Source: Flavobacteriaceae bacterium
GTDB lineage: Bacteria > Bacteroidota > Bacteroidia > Flavobacteriales > Flavobacteriaceae
Direction of reading: 5' to 3'
Assembly (NCBI GenBank): GCA_009827225.1
Contig: WUAI01000003.1
Coordinates: 1 to 64,000, forward strand
DNA: 64,000 nt
Made by a program: the position numbers and the translations under genes. This document shows, piece after piece, positions 1 to 9,356 of this stretch; the first letter of the stretch is position 1, and each line of letters opens with the position of its first letter. The notes under the pieces were generated by a model, which saw only the letters and a list, made by a program, of their open reading frames with translations, was not told the DNA's origin and ran no database searches.

Positions 1-442
1 TGCCCTGGATCAATTTGGCCAGAACCTTTTTATCGGGGAAGATACGGATGAGTCGACCATATTTCGTGTGCTGGATGGAACGGTGGATTTCGATACGAAT
101 CGTTTCACCATGGCAGCACTGGAAGTACCCCTGGAATTTCGATGGAGGTCCTCAACAGCGACGAACTATAATTTCTGGCGTATTTATTTCGGCTTAAAAA
201 CCAGCTATGCTTATTGGTATCGCGCCAATTTCAAACAAACCAACAACAATGTTTCTCAAACGGATATTCCGGAATTTGAGAACATTCGTTTCGGAGCTAC
301 GCTTTCCTTCGGCTATAGCACCTTCAATTTCTACGCATATTACAACCTGAATCCATTCTTTAAGGATGCTACTACGGTTGATACTTCAGAAGAGGTTGAA
401 TTCAGCACTATTAAATTGGGGATCATATTTTACATTCTATAA
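1..442 (+). CDS. C-terminal part of an outer-membrane beta-barrel protein (partial)
   Basis: The reading frame is already open at base 2 and runs to a TAA at 442, so about 146 C-terminal residues are present and the start lies outside the window. The residues alternate hydrophobic and polar and are rich in Tyr, Phe and Asn (for example FGATLSFGYSTFNFYAYYNL near the end), as in amphipathic transmembrane strands. Outer-membrane barrels of the PorT-like porin family commonly sit beside asnS-rpoN in flavobacteria; that is family knowledge, and the present fragment does not prove it. It converges with the membrane protein at 437-1042, and the two genes overlap by 6 bp. Function is unknown. Confidence 0.7.
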   Translation, partial: ALDQFGQNLFIGEDTDESTIFRVLDGTVDFDTNRFTMAALEVPLEFRWRSSTATNYNFWRIYFGLKTSYAYWYRANFKQTNNNVSQTDIPEFENIRFGATLSFGYSTFNFYAYYNLNPFFKDATTVDTSEEVEFSTIKLGIIFYIL

Positions 443-1042
443 CCAAAGGTTCAGAACGATCAACTGAGGAAAGAACCCTATAACGAATCCCATCACTATT
501 TCAGGGAATGTATGAGCTCTCGTGGAAAGTCGGGAGGAAGCCACCCAGCCGTTGGCAAATAATAATAATGCGATCCATGGGAGGATATTTACTTTAAAAT
601 GGATACTCAGTGCAATTACAAACATGGTTACACCAGCGATTCCCATTTGATGCAAACTTGCCTTAACTCTGAATAAAACCAACAACAAGGCACTAAATGC
701 AGAGAAAAGTATACCTACAAAGAAGAAATATAGTTCCGGATTGTCGTACGGATCGAAAACCGTTTTTATGATCAGCAATACCAACAGGCACTGCAGCATT
801 AATGGAATTTTCCTTTCACGTACATCCCCCAATTGGATATTGGTTACCCAGCCTACGTTTTTAAGTATGAAATAGGTCACAATAGGAACGAACAGTGTGA
901 TTATAAGTATCGCCAGGACCTTCGATTGGATCACTGAACTATCAACAAATCGGGGAGTTACATAATAATAGATCACCATTCCCAGCAACGGCATCAACAA
1001 GGGATGCAGTGCAAAAGCGCCAAAACGAAGGAAATGCTTCAT
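437..1042 (-). CDS. PAP2-like integral membrane protein
   Basis: A 201-residue protein made almost wholly of hydrophobic helices (about six). Two stretches recall the phosphatidic-acid phosphatase type 2 fold: KASLHQMG about two thirds along, where PSGH is expected, and SRLSTRAHTFPE near the C-terminus, which matches SR-x5-H-x3-D except that Glu replaces Asp. It may be a lipid-phosphate phosphatase or a degenerate relative; this is inferred from motifs alone. Its ATG shares one base with the rpoN stop (TGATG), so it is probably translationally coupled to rpoN. Confidence 0.75.
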   Translation of the reverse strand: MKHFLRFGAFALHPLLMPLLGMVIYYYVTPRFVDSSVIQSKVLAILIITLFVPIVTYFILKNVGWVTNIQLGDVRERKIPLMLQCLLVLLIIKTVFDPYDNPELYFFFVGILFSAFSALLLVLFRVKASLHQMGIAGVTMFVIALSIHFKVNILPWIALLLFANGWVASSRLSTRAHTFPEIVMGFVIGFFPQLIVLNLWL

Positions 1043-2499
1043 CAGATTTCTTTTCGGAGCCTCGCCACGGGTAGATCTAACTGCTCCCGATATTTGGCTA
1101 CGGTTCTTCTGGCGATTGGATATCCTTTTTCTTTTAGGATCTTGGCCAGTTTGTCATCGGTAAGAGGTTTCTTTTTATCCTCTTCGGAAATAGTAATCTC
1201 CAGGATTTTTTTGATTTCTCGTGTGGAGACATCCTCTCCCTGCACATTCTTCATGGACTCACTAAAGAAATCCTTGATCAGTTTGGTTCCATAGGGAGTA
1301 TCTACATACTTACTATTGGCTACGCGAGAAACCGTGGATACATCCATATCGATTTTATCAGCGATATCCTTAAGGATCATCGGTTTCAATTTCCGCTCAT
1401 CACCACTCAGGAAATACTCTTTTTGATGATGCATGATGGAATTCATTGTGATGAACAGTGTTTGCTGTCGCTGCTTGATAGCATCTATAAACCACTTGGC
1501 GGCGTCAAGTTTCTGTTTGATGAACATCACTGCATCTTTCTGAGACTTTGATTTTTGCTTGGAATCCTTGTACCCTTTCAGCATGTTGGTGTATTCCCTT
1601 GAAACGTGTAATTCCGGTGCATTTCTACCATTCAGGGTAAGTTCGAGTTCACCGTCCACAATTTTGATTGCAAAATCCGGGACCACATGTTCTATCATTC
1701 GATTGTTACCCGAGTAAGTACCTCCCGGTTTTGGGTTGAGCCCTTCGATTTCCTGGATGCCTTCCCTGAGTTCATCTTCTGAGATATCAAACTTAGAAAT
1801 GAGTTTTTTATAATGCTTCTTGGTAAAATGATCGAAGGCTTCGGCAATAATTCGAGTGGCGAGCGCAACCGGCGGACTATCCTGTTTCCTTTTTAACTGA
1901 ATCAACAAACATTCCTGTAGATCCCTGGCTGCTACTCCGGCCGGATCCAGTTCCTGAACGATCTTAAGAACTTCTTCGATTTTTTCTTCGGAAGTATATA
2001 CGTTTTGGGTGAACGCCAAATCATCTACGATGTCCTGAATGTCTCTTCGGATATATCCACTTTCGTCCACACTTCCCACCAGGAACTGAGCAATTTCGGC
2101 GGCTTCTTCATCCAATCGATAGGTGTTCAGTTGCTGTAGCAGGTACTGATTAAAAGATGTTCCTGAGGCATACGGTGTTTGTTTTTCTTCGTCATCACTA
2201 CTATAATTGTTAGCCGATAACTTATAGCTTGGAATCTCATCATCGCTCAAATAATCATCTACGTTGATATCTGCTTCGATAATTTCGCCGCCATCATCGT
2301 ATTCGTCAAATTCATTTCCGAAGTCATCATCTACAGTATCTCCTTCATCCTTTCCTCCTTCCAATGCAGGATTCTCTTCTAATTCCTGTGATATGCGCTG
2401 CTCAAACGCCTGCGTAGGAAGTTGTATCAGCTTCATCAGTTGAATCTGCTGAGGAGATAACTTCTGTGATAATTTAAAATTTAACTGTTGTTTGAGCAT
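1042..2499 (-). CDS. rpoN: RNA polymerase sigma-54 factor
   Basis: A 485-residue sigma-54. The N-terminal region I (LKQQLNFKLSQKLSPQQIQL) is Gln/Leu-rich, as needed for contact with AAA+ activators. An acidic linker (residues about 50-90) follows, then the core-binding domain, an HTH region and the diagnostic RpoN box ARRTVAKYRE at about residues 463-472, which reads the -24 element. It directs core RNA polymerase to -24/-12 promoters, which open only with an enhancer-binding ATPase; one such activator lies in this window at 48.5-50.6 kb. It lies downstream of asnS on the same strand with a 112-bp gap. Confidence 0.97.
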   Translation of the reverse strand: MLKQQLNFKLSQKLSPQQIQLMKLIQLPTQAFEQRISQELEENPALEGGKDEGDTVDDDFGNEFDEYDDGGEIIEADINVDDYLSDDEIPSYKLSANNYSSDDEEKQTPYASGTSFNQYLLQQLNTYRLDEEAAEIAQFLVGSVDESGYIRRDIQDIVDDLAFTQNVYTSEEKIEEVLKIVQELDPAGVAARDLQECLLIQLKRKQDSPPVALATRIIAEAFDHFTKKHYKKLISKFDISEDELREGIQEIEGLNPKPGGTYSGNNRMIEHVVPDFAIKIVDGELELTLNGRNAPELHVSREYTNMLKGYKDSKQKSKSQKDAVMFIKQKLDAAKWFIDAIKQRQQTLFITMNSIMHHQKEYFLSGDERKLKPMILKDIADKIDMDVSTVSRVANSKYVDTPYGTKLIKDFFSESMKNVQGEDVSTREIKKILEITISEEDKKKPLTDDKLAKILKEKGYPIARRTVAKYREQLDLPVARLRKEI

Positions 2500-2611
2500 T
2501 GAAAAATATCTTCTTATAAAATTAAAAAAAACTAGCTACTTAAACGAGAAGTGGCCAGTTTTAGTGTAGGTTCATCGATTGTTTTCAGACAATAAAAATG
2601 AAACGATTCTC

Positions 2612-4054
2612 TTAAAATTCTGCATTGCCAGGTGTTCGTGGATAAGGGATAACATCCCGAATATTTCCCATCCCGGTTACAAACTGAACCAAACGCTCGA
2701 ATCCAAGTCCGAATCCACTATGCACACAAGTTCCAAATTTGCGCAGATCAAGGTACCAGTAGAGTTCTTCCTCCGGAATGTCCATCGCCTCCATTTTAGA
2801 CTTTAATACCTCATAACGTTCTTCCCGCTGGGATCCTCCCACAATTTCGCCAATACCTGGGAATAGAACATCCATAGCACGAACTGTTTTACCGTCCTCG
2901 TTTAATCGCATGTAAAACGCTTTGATATTCGCCGGATAATCAAACAGGATCACTGGACATTTAAAGTGTTTTTCAACTAGGAATCGTTCGTGTTCACTCT
3001 GTAGATCGGCACCCCATTCTTCAATGAGGTATTTGAATTTTTTCTTCTTATTGGGCTTGGAATTACGCAGTATATCAATAGCCTCCGTATAACTCACCCT
3101 CATAAAATTATTATCCACCACAAAGTGAAGCTTTTCCCGAAGGGTCATTTCACTTCTTTCGGCCTGCGGTTTGGTTTTTTCCTCCTGGATGAGTCGGTTC
3201 TCCAAAAATTCCAGGTCGTCCTGACAATGCTCTAGCGCATACTGAACAACGTACTTTATAAAGTCTTCTGCCAAGTCCATGTTGTCGGATAGGTCATAAA
3301 AAGCAACTTCCGGTTCAATCATCCAGAATTCGGCCAGATGCCTGGAAGTATTCGAATTTTCTGCACGGAAGGTAGGACCAAATGTATACACTTTACCAAG
3401 TCCCATGGCATAAGTCTCTGCTTCCAATTGTCCACTCACCGTAAGATTGCTTTCCTTTTCGAAGAAGTCCTGTTTATAGTCGATTTCTCCGTCTTCGGTA
3501 AGCGGTGTGTTTTTAGGATCGAGCGTACTCACACTGAACATTTCTCCCGCTCCCTCTGCGTCACTCCCCGTGATAATAGGGGTGTTCATATAGTAGAATC
3601 CGTTCTTTTGGAAATAATCATGAACGGCAAATGCCAGCTTTGAACGCAGTCGCATCACGGCACCAAAAGTGTTGGTTCTTACCCTTAGGTGAGCTTGTTC
3701 CCGTAATTTTTCCAACGTATGTCTCTTGGGGGAAAGAATAGTAAGTTTTACTTCTTCCGGGTCGGCCTCTCCCAATATGGTGATCCCCGATACCTGGATT
3801 TCTACATTCTGACCCTGTCCCTGGCTCTCCACAAGAACACCTTCAACCTCAATCGCAGCGCCCACAGTGATCTTTTTTATGATGCTTTCTTCAAAATTCT
3901 CAAAATCCACCACACACTGAAGGTTCTTAATAGTAGAGCCATCATTCAATGCAATAAATCGATTGCTGCGGAACGATCGAACCCATCCGGATATGTTAAT
4001 GGTTTCCGGGCCGGGTTTCATTTGCAGGATTTCTATGATTCCTTTTTGCTTCAT
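2612..4054 (-). CDS. asnS: asparaginyl-tRNA synthetase
   Basis: A 480-residue class IIb aminoacyl-tRNA synthetase that charges tRNA-Asn with asparagine in the cytoplasm. An N-terminal OB-fold anticodon-binding domain (about residues 1-105) precedes the catalytic core. Motif 2 is visible at 229-239 (FRAENSNTSRH) and motif 3 near 447 (GFGLGFERLVQF), with the AsnRS-type ending IPYPRTPGNAEF. Length is normal for the family. The ATG lies 47 bp downstream of the RND transporter stop, and rpoN follows, so the three may be co-transcribed. Confidence 0.97.
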   Translation of the reverse strand: MKQKGIIEILQMKPGPETINISGWVRSFRSNRFIALNDGSTIKNLQCVVDFENFEESIIKKITVGAAIEVEGVLVESQGQGQNVEIQVSGITILGEADPEEVKLTILSPKRHTLEKLREQAHLRVRTNTFGAVMRLRSKLAFAVHDYFQKNGFYYMNTPIITGSDAEGAGEMFSVSTLDPKNTPLTEDGEIDYKQDFFEKESNLTVSGQLEAETYAMGLGKVYTFGPTFRAENSNTSRHLAEFWMIEPEVAFYDLSDNMDLAEDFIKYVVQYALEHCQDDLEFLENRLIQEEKTKPQAERSEMTLREKLHFVVDNNFMRVSYTEAIDILRNSKPNKKKKFKYLIEEWGADLQSEHERFLVEKHFKCPVILFDYPANIKAFYMRLNEDGKTVRAMDVLFPGIGEIVGGSQREERYEVLKSKMEAMDIPEEELYWYLDLRKFGTCVHSGFGLGFERLVQFVTGMGNIRDVIPYPRTPGNAEF

Positions 4055-4101
4055 GCCTTGATTTTTGAAGGGGTAAAGATACTTTTTTTAATTCTGAAAT
4101 T

Positions 4102-6537
4102 TTAGTGCGAAACCTCTGTTTCTTCTACCAATTCAGGGATAGGCTCCTCTTCCGGCAATTCCTGATTTTCCGGAATGATCTCCAGCGCCGGCTTTTTAAG
4201 GGTAGCCGTATTGGCAATGCTTCTCTCCAGTGACAGTAGCAGGGAAGGAAGCAATAATAAATTTGCCAGCATTGCAAATAACAGAGTTGCAGAAACCAGA
4301 GCCCCCAGGGCAACGGTTCCGCCAAAACTGGAAATGGTGAATACCGAAAATCCAAAGAACAATACAATGGATGTATAGAACATACTTACCCCGGTTTCCT
4401 TAAGGGCAGCATACACCGATTTCTTGATCTTCCAGTTATTGACTAACAATTCCTGACGATATTTTGCCAGGAAATGTATGGTGTCGTCTACAGAGATCCC
4501 AAATGCTATACTAAAGACCAGGATGGTAGAGGGTTTGATTGGAACTCCCAAAAATCCCATAAGTCCGGCGGTAATTAATAGTGGAAGCAAGTTCGGAATG
4601 AGCGATACCAAGATCATTTTAATATTCCGGAACATATAAGCCATAAAGATGGCGATGAGTAAGATTGCCAGGGATAATGATAAAATTAGGTTGTTCACTA
4701 AATATTTTGTTCCCTTTTCAAAAGTGAATGCCTTTCCGGTTATAGATACATTATATCGATCCTCAGGAAAGATCTTGCCGATTTTTGCCCGCAGGTCCTC
4801 TTCAATTCGGTCGAATCGTTCGGTTGGGGTATCTTTCATAAAAGTTGTGATCCGGGCGTATTGACCGGTAGAATCCACATAACTCGACAATAAACCTGTC
4901 TGGTCTGAACTACTTTTTGCGTAAGAAAGTATGAAGGTACGTTCCTGGCTATTGGGCAACTGATAGTATTCAGGGTTGCCATTGTAATATGCCTGTTTGG
5001 AGTATTTCACCAATTCAACCACCGATGTGGTCTTGGAAAATTCAGGAACTTCCTCGATATATTCCTGAAGTTCATTCATCCGTTTCAGGGTGGCTAGCTT
5101 CATTACCCCTTTTTTACGCTTCGTATCTACCAGGATCTCCAATGGCATGATCCCTTCGTACTCCTTTTCAAAGAATTTAATATCGGAATAGAAACCGGCG
5201 TCCTTTGGCATATCTTCTATCAAGCTACCCGAAAGCTTGATATTATACATCCCGATGATACTCGCACATAGCAAGGTGATTGTCGCAACATAGATGGCAA
5301 TGCGATGACCTTTCACCATCCGTTCCATCCAATTCACGAAACTTCCAATCCATTTTTTGTTCAAATGCTTTAAATGCTTGTACTTGGGAACCGCCATATA
5401 ACTGTATACGATCGGTATTATGAACAGGCTTAACAAGAAGATCGCAATGATATTGATAGATGCCACAATACCGAATTCTTTGAGCAACTTGCTATTGGTA
5501 AGAATGAAGGTTGCGAATCCGGAAGCGGTCGTCACATTCGTCATTAACGTAGCGTTCCCTACTTTGGCAATTACTCGTTGAAGGGACTTCGCCTGGTTTC
5601 CATGGTTCTTGATTTCCTGCTGATATTTATTGATCAGGAAGATGCAATTCGGAATACCGATAACGATGATCAAAGGCGGGATTAGTGCCGTGAGCACGGT
5701 AATTTCGTAATGAAGAAGTCCAAGCACCCCAAAGGACCACATGACCCCAATTATTACCGTGATCATCGAGATGAAAGTGGCACGGAATGAACGAAAGAAA
5801 AAGAAGAATATCAAAGAAGTAACTCCGAGTGCCCAACCGATAAACATTCCGATCTCGTCGATAATATTCTGAGAATTGAGTGTCCTCATATACGGCATAC
5901 CTGAGGTATACACTTCTACTCCGGTATCACGTTCAAATGCCTCGACGAGAGGAATCAAATCCTCCACAATAAAATCTTTCCTTTCGGCAGTGTTGACGAT
6001 TTCCTTATTCAGGTATATGGCGGTTCGAACAGATTCTTTGCTCGGGCTATACACTAAACCTTCGTAAAAAGGCAGTTTGTTGAAGAGTTCATAGCGAAAT
6101 CGATCCAGCGTGGCCTTATCCGGCAAACTGTCTTTTAATACAGGAACCAGTGCGAAAGCTGCACTGTCTGTTCGCTTTTCAAGTTTCTGAAGATCTCCAA
6201 TAGACAGGGTTATATCGACGGATGGATATTCATTAAGTTCGGCTGAAAGGGCATTCCAGGCATTGAAAATTTCCGGCTGAAACAGGGTTGTGTCTTTCAC
6301 ACCCAAGATGATCAAATTGCCCTCTTCCCCAAAGGTTTCCAGGAAACTTTGATACTCCTTGTTGTATGGATGGTCGTCTGGCAGTAGATTGGCTTCCGTA
6401 TAGGTGAAACGCATATGTTTCCATTGCATGGCCATGAAAACCGTTGCTGCAACAATCGCAATGATAATAAGAGTTCTGTTTCTTAAAATAAAGCGAGCAA
6501 CTGCACTCCAAAAACCGATACTGAAAAGCTTGTTCAA
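4102..6537 (-). CDS. RND superfamily (MMPL/Patched-type) membrane transporter
   Basis: An 811-residue protein with the RND layout duplicated: one N-terminal helix (about 17-37), a periplasmic domain, a cluster of five helices (about 230-370), a second single helix and periplasmic loop, and a second helix cluster (about 640-780). This resembles the single-chain MMPL/HpnN type with a sterol-sensing-like fold that moves lipids or hydrophobic molecules, rather than an AcrB-type pump (about 1040 residues). Substrate is unknown. The only start that keeps the typical N-terminus is a TTG at 6537; the next in-frame Met is 34 residues in, inside the first helix. The C-terminus is acidic (EEEPIPELVEETE). 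Confidence 0.9.
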   Translation of the reverse strand: MNKLFSIGFWSAVARFILRNRTLIIIAIVAATVFMAMQWKHMRFTYTEANLLPDDHPYNKEYQSFLETFGEEGNLIILGVKDTTLFQPEIFNAWNALSAELNEYPSVDITLSIGDLQKLEKRTDSAAFALVPVLKDSLPDKATLDRFRYELFNKLPFYEGLVYSPSKESVRTAIYLNKEIVNTAERKDFIVEDLIPLVEAFERDTGVEVYTSGMPYMRTLNSQNIIDEIGMFIGWALGVTSLIFFFFFRSFRATFISMITVIIGVMWSFGVLGLLHYEITVLTALIPPLIIVIGIPNCIFLINKYQQEIKNHGNQAKSLQRVIAKVGNATLMTNVTTASGFATFILTNSKLLKEFGIVASINIIAIFLLSLFIIPIVYSYMAVPKYKHLKHLNKKWIGSFVNWMERMVKGHRIAIYVATITLLCASIIGMYNIKLSGSLIEDMPKDAGFYSDIKFFEKEYEGIMPLEILVDTKRKKGVMKLATLKRMNELQEYIEEVPEFSKTTSVVELVKYSKQAYYNGNPEYYQLPNSQERTFILSYAKSSSDQTGLLSSYVDSTGQYARITTFMKDTPTERFDRIEEDLRAKIGKIFPEDRYNVSITGKAFTFEKGTKYLVNNLILSLSLAILLIAIFMAYMFRNIKMILVSLIPNLLPLLITAGLMGFLGVPIKPSTILVFSIAFGISVDDTIHFLAKYRQELLVNNWKIKKSVYAALKETGVSMFYTSIVLFFGFSVFTISSFGGTVALGALVSATLLFAMLANLLLLPSLLLSLERSIANTATLKKPALEIIPENQELPEEEPIPELVEETEVSH

Positions 6538-6558
6538 CTACTGGGGTTAAAATTCGCG

Positions 6559-6566
6559 CAAAGGTA
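6559..6566 (-). promoter_or_regulatory. Bacteroidota -7 element TACCTTTG upstream of the RND transporter
   Basis: Read on the minus strand, this is a perfect TAnnTTTG -7 box about 22 bp before the TTG start. No clear TTG -33 element lies at the usual 19-21 bp. An inverted repeat AGGTAT-N3-ATACCT (6562-6576) overlaps the box and could be an operator; this is inference. Confidence 0.45.
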
Positions 6567-6599
6567 TGAAATACCTAGTATCGAGTACGTAACAAAATG

Positions 6600-7868
6600 T
6601 TATAATTTTAGGTTGAATGTGAATTTGAACGAAATATTATCTTCGAAATCTTCGAGGTGATAAAATCCGTATCGATAGGCGAAACTTAACCCAAATCCGA
6701 AGAGTATCCTATTGAGTTCGAGCCCACTCTCGGAATACACTTGGTCCAAGGTAGAAAAAGGTATTCCCACGTGCCTTTCCATGTCCCTCATATTGCCCAA
6801 AGCATGCCGTGTGATAAAGACAAGCTCCGGTTTAAATTTTTCAGAAAAGTAAAAACGCCGAAGGCTGTGCTTCACCTGCAACGTAACCAGTTCGCTTGAA
6901 AAGAATTCACCAAAATACATGGTTTCAAAACTTCGAATCCCGGCCACCGAGAATCGTTGCAGGATCTCATCCTTGGTAGGACTGTTCGGATAGGCATGAA
7001 AGAGGTGGGTAAGAGGGACTTCCCCGAAAGCCATATTTCCTTCAAGTACAAAATTGGTGGAAGACAAATTCATGCGTTTTATGTAATAATCTAATTTAAT
7101 ACCGGCTTTCGTATACTGGAAATCACTCTCCGCAACTCCAGGAATTCCTTGAGATACCTGAGCACTGATTTTTGGAAGGCCATCAAAATATTCTATTCGG
7201 CCATCATCGGTGGTCAGGAATTTGGTTTTCGGACTTATCCTGAATGCGACTGTTGCCTCGGCGAGTTTGTATTGTTCATAAATTCTATCGTTGAGAATGA
7301 ATTGATAATCCTCGATCTGTTCTACATTTTGATGCGATATAACCAATTCAGACATCACCTTCGGGGAGAATTCATGCTGAAGGCTGGTGCGCCATGACCG
7401 ATATTTATAAAACTGGGTGATGTTGATTCTTCGCGGTTCAAATACTGAGTACACCCGGGCATCGGTAAGATATTTGAAGGTTCCTATTTCTGAAATGTCC
7501 TTGGTGTAGTACAAATTCAACCAGGTGTTGGTCTCAGGATTTAAGCGAATATTCCCGCCGAGGCTGTATTTGTATTCCTGGTCTTTGAAACCCCGGGCGA
7601 TATAACCGCCAATCTTGAAATTCTCAAAGAGCATTTCATTTGTGATTCCGCCAAATCCGAGACGGATCCCTTCGTAGTTATTGTACTTTATGAAGTACCG
7701 GAGGTCGACATCAAAGAACCAAATGGGATAGAATCCTGTTTTAAACGGACTCTGTTTTGCTTCTTTTGTGTTATTTACCGTATCCCGAATGACCTGGGCA
7801 GGTTCCTGGGACATGACCATCACAGACCATCCAAAAAAGAATAGCAATAATGAATACTTCTTGATCAA
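6600..7868 (-). CDS. outer-membrane protein, DUF5686 C-terminal-like barrel
   Basis: A 422-residue exported protein with an N-terminal signal peptide (IKKYSLLLFFFGWSVMVMSQ). The rest is rich in Tyr, Phe, Arg and alternating strands. It resembles the barrel part of DUF5686 proteins (for example ELVFITRHALGNM), but it lacks their roughly 400-residue N-terminal region with the carboxypeptidase-like domain, so it is a short version. The start is TTG at 7868; no ATG lies in frame upstream as far as I read. It sits between frr and the RND transporter on the same strand and might be the outer-membrane partner of that transporter; this is inference from position only. Confidence 0.75.
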   Translation of the reverse strand: MIKKYSLLLFFFGWSVMVMSQEPAQVIRDTVNNTKEAKQSPFKTGFYPIWFFDVDLRYFIKYNNYEGIRLGFGGITNEMLFENFKIGGYIARGFKDQEYKYSLGGNIRLNPETNTWLNLYYTKDISEIGTFKYLTDARVYSVFEPRRINITQFYKYRSWRTSLQHEFSPKVMSELVISHQNVEQIEDYQFILNDRIYEQYKLAEATVAFRISPKTKFLTTDDGRIEYFDGLPKISAQVSQGIPGVAESDFQYTKAGIKLDYYIKRMNLSSTNFVLEGNMAFGEVPLTHLFHAYPNSPTKDEILQRFSVAGIRSFETMYFGEFFSSELVTLQVKHSLRRFYFSEKFKPELVFITRHALGNMRDMERHVGIPFSTLDQVYSESGLELNRILFGFGLSFAYRYGFYHLEDFEDNISFKFTFNLKL

Positions 7869-7900
7869 TACGAGAGGGTTCGATTCAACAGGTAAAAATA

Positions 7901-7920
7901 AAGCGGCATAATAGCCGCTT
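7901..7920 (-). terminator. rho-independent terminator after frr
   Basis: Seven-base-pair GC-rich stem AAGCGGC/GCCGCTT with a 6-nt loop, followed on the minus strand by a T-rich tract (TTATTTTTA). It lies 23 bp past the frr stop and closes the ribosomal/translation cluster. Confidence 0.8.
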
Positions 7921-7943
7921 ATCTATAATTTTAGAATTCCGGA

Positions 7944-8498
7944 TTACACCGTCATTATTTCACTTTCCTTCTTAGCAAATATGGCATCAATTCTGTCCAC
8001 ATGCTTGTCTGTCATTTCCTGAATATCGATTTCGAGGTTCTTTTTCATGTCTTCGGAAACATCCAGCTCTTTAATATCGTTATTGGCAGTCTTTCGATCG
8101 TTTCTCACACCGATCTTTGCCTCTTCGGCTTCCGCCTTTGCTTGTTTCGCTAACTCGCGGCGACGCTCTTCCGTTAGAGGAGGTACGTTGATAATTACAC
8201 TTTCCCCATTATTCATAGGGTTAAAACCCAAATTGGCCGCGTGAATGCCTTTTTCTATTTCAGGTATTAGGGTTTTCTCCCAGGGCTGAATGGAAATTGT
8301 CATTCCATCAGGAGTGTTGACATTGGCTACCTGATTGAGCGGAGTAGGACTGCCATAGTAATCCACCATGACCCCACTAAGCATAGAAGGAGACGCCTTA
8401 CCGGCTCTAATGTTCACCAGTTTTTTCTCCAAGTGCTTAATGGCATTGTCCATTGCCTCCTGGGTGCTATCCAGTATGAATTTAATTTCTTCTTCCAT
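7944..8498 (-). CDS. frr: ribosome recycling factor
   Basis: A 184-residue RRF that splits post-termination ribosomes together with EF-G. It shows the family signature of a three-helix bundle with the conserved segments KKLVNIRAGKASPSML (about 26-41), NPMNNGESVIINVPPLTEERR (about 95-115, hinge and domain II) and a basic C-terminal helix. Length matches the family. It sits directly downstream of pyrH, as in most bacteria. Confidence 0.98.
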   Translation of the reverse strand: MEEEIKFILDSTQEAMDNAIKHLEKKLVNIRAGKASPSMLSGVMVDYYGSPTPLNQVANVNTPDGMTISIQPWEKTLIPEIEKGIHAANLGFNPMNNGESVIINVPPLTEERRRELAKQAKAEAEEAKIGVRNDRKTANNDIKELDVSEDMKKNLEIDIQEMTDKHVDRIDAIFAKKESEIMTV

Positions 8499-8538
8499 AA
8501 TAGTATTTATTAGCGTTCTGACAAAAACCAGACCAAAG

Positions 8539-9246
8539 TTACAGATTTACTTTCGTACCAACTTTTTCACCGGAAACGACTTTCATCAAGTTCCCTTTGG
8601 TATTCATGTCGAAAACAATGATGGGGAGTTCGTTTTCCTGGCTCAACGTAAAGGCAGTGGTATCCATCACCTTTAATCCCTTTTTCAGTACATCATCAAA
8701 ACTGATAAAATCAAATTTTGTTGCCTTTTTATCCTTTTCCGGATCGCTTGTGTAGATTCCATCCACCCGTGTTCCTTTGAGGATCACATCGGCACCAATC
8801 TCAATGGCTCGCAATACCGCGGCAGAATCGGTGGTGAAATATGGGTTTCCGGTACCTCCACCGAAAATAACCACACGCCCTTTTTCAAGGTGCCTAACCG
8901 CCTTTCTGCGGATGAAAGGTTCTGCTACTTCATTCATTTTGATCGCGCTCTGTAATCGTGTAGGGACCTCTTCGTCTTCCAACGCACTCTGTAATGCCAG
9001 CCCATTGATAACGGTAGCTAACATTCCCATGTGATCTCCCTGAACGCGGTCCATACCTCTACTGGCACCGGCAACACCTCTAAATATATTTCCTCCACCT
9101 ATAACGATGGCGACTTCAACTCCTAAGTCTGTGATTTGTTTGATCTCTCTTGCATAATCCTGAAGTCTTTCCGGATCAATTCCATATTGTCTGGTTCCCA
9201 TTAGGGCTTCGCCTGAAAGTTTTAGAAGTATTCTTTTGTATTGCAT
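8539..9246 (-). CDS. pyrH: UMP kinase
   Basis: A 235-residue bacterial UMP kinase (amino acid kinase fold) that phosphorylates UMP to UDP. Motifs include the Lys-containing KLSGEAL at the N-terminus, GGGNIFRG, and [14 protein letters not shown] near residue 140. The ATG at 9246 is preferred over an upstream in-frame start at 9267 because the family begins [13 protein letters not shown]. It lies between tsf and frr, with a terminator-like hairpin in the tsf-pyrH gap. Confidence 0.97.
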   Translation of the reverse strand: MQYKRILLKLSGEALMGTRQYGIDPERLQDYAREIKQITDLGVEVAIVIGGGNIFRGVAGASRGMDRVQGDHMGMLATVINGLALQSALEDEEVPTRLQSAIKMNEVAEPFIRRKAVRHLEKGRVVIFGGGTGNPYFTTDSAAVLRAIEIGADVILKGTRVDGIYTSDPEKDKKATKFDFISFDDVLKKGLKVMDTTAFTLSQENELPIIVFDMNTKGNLMKVVSGEKVGTKVNL

Positions 9247-9309
9247 GTTTGAAGATTGCTTCAGCAAAAATAGCGAAAAATTGCCGATGTATTATTTAAA
9301 ATAAAAAAA

Positions 9310-9331
9310 CCGCCCGAGATGTTTCGGGCGG
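9310..9331 (-). terminator. terminator hairpin between tsf and pyrH
   Basis: Stem CCGCCCGA/TCGGGCGG (8 bp, extendable with weaker pairs) followed on the minus strand by seven T residues. It lies 26 bp past the tsf stop. The plus-strand tail is only TTTT, so the minus direction is favoured. It would partly uncouple pyrH-frr from tsf. Confidence 0.85.
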
Positions 9332-9356
9332 TTTTCAATGATATATGGGAGTTTCT

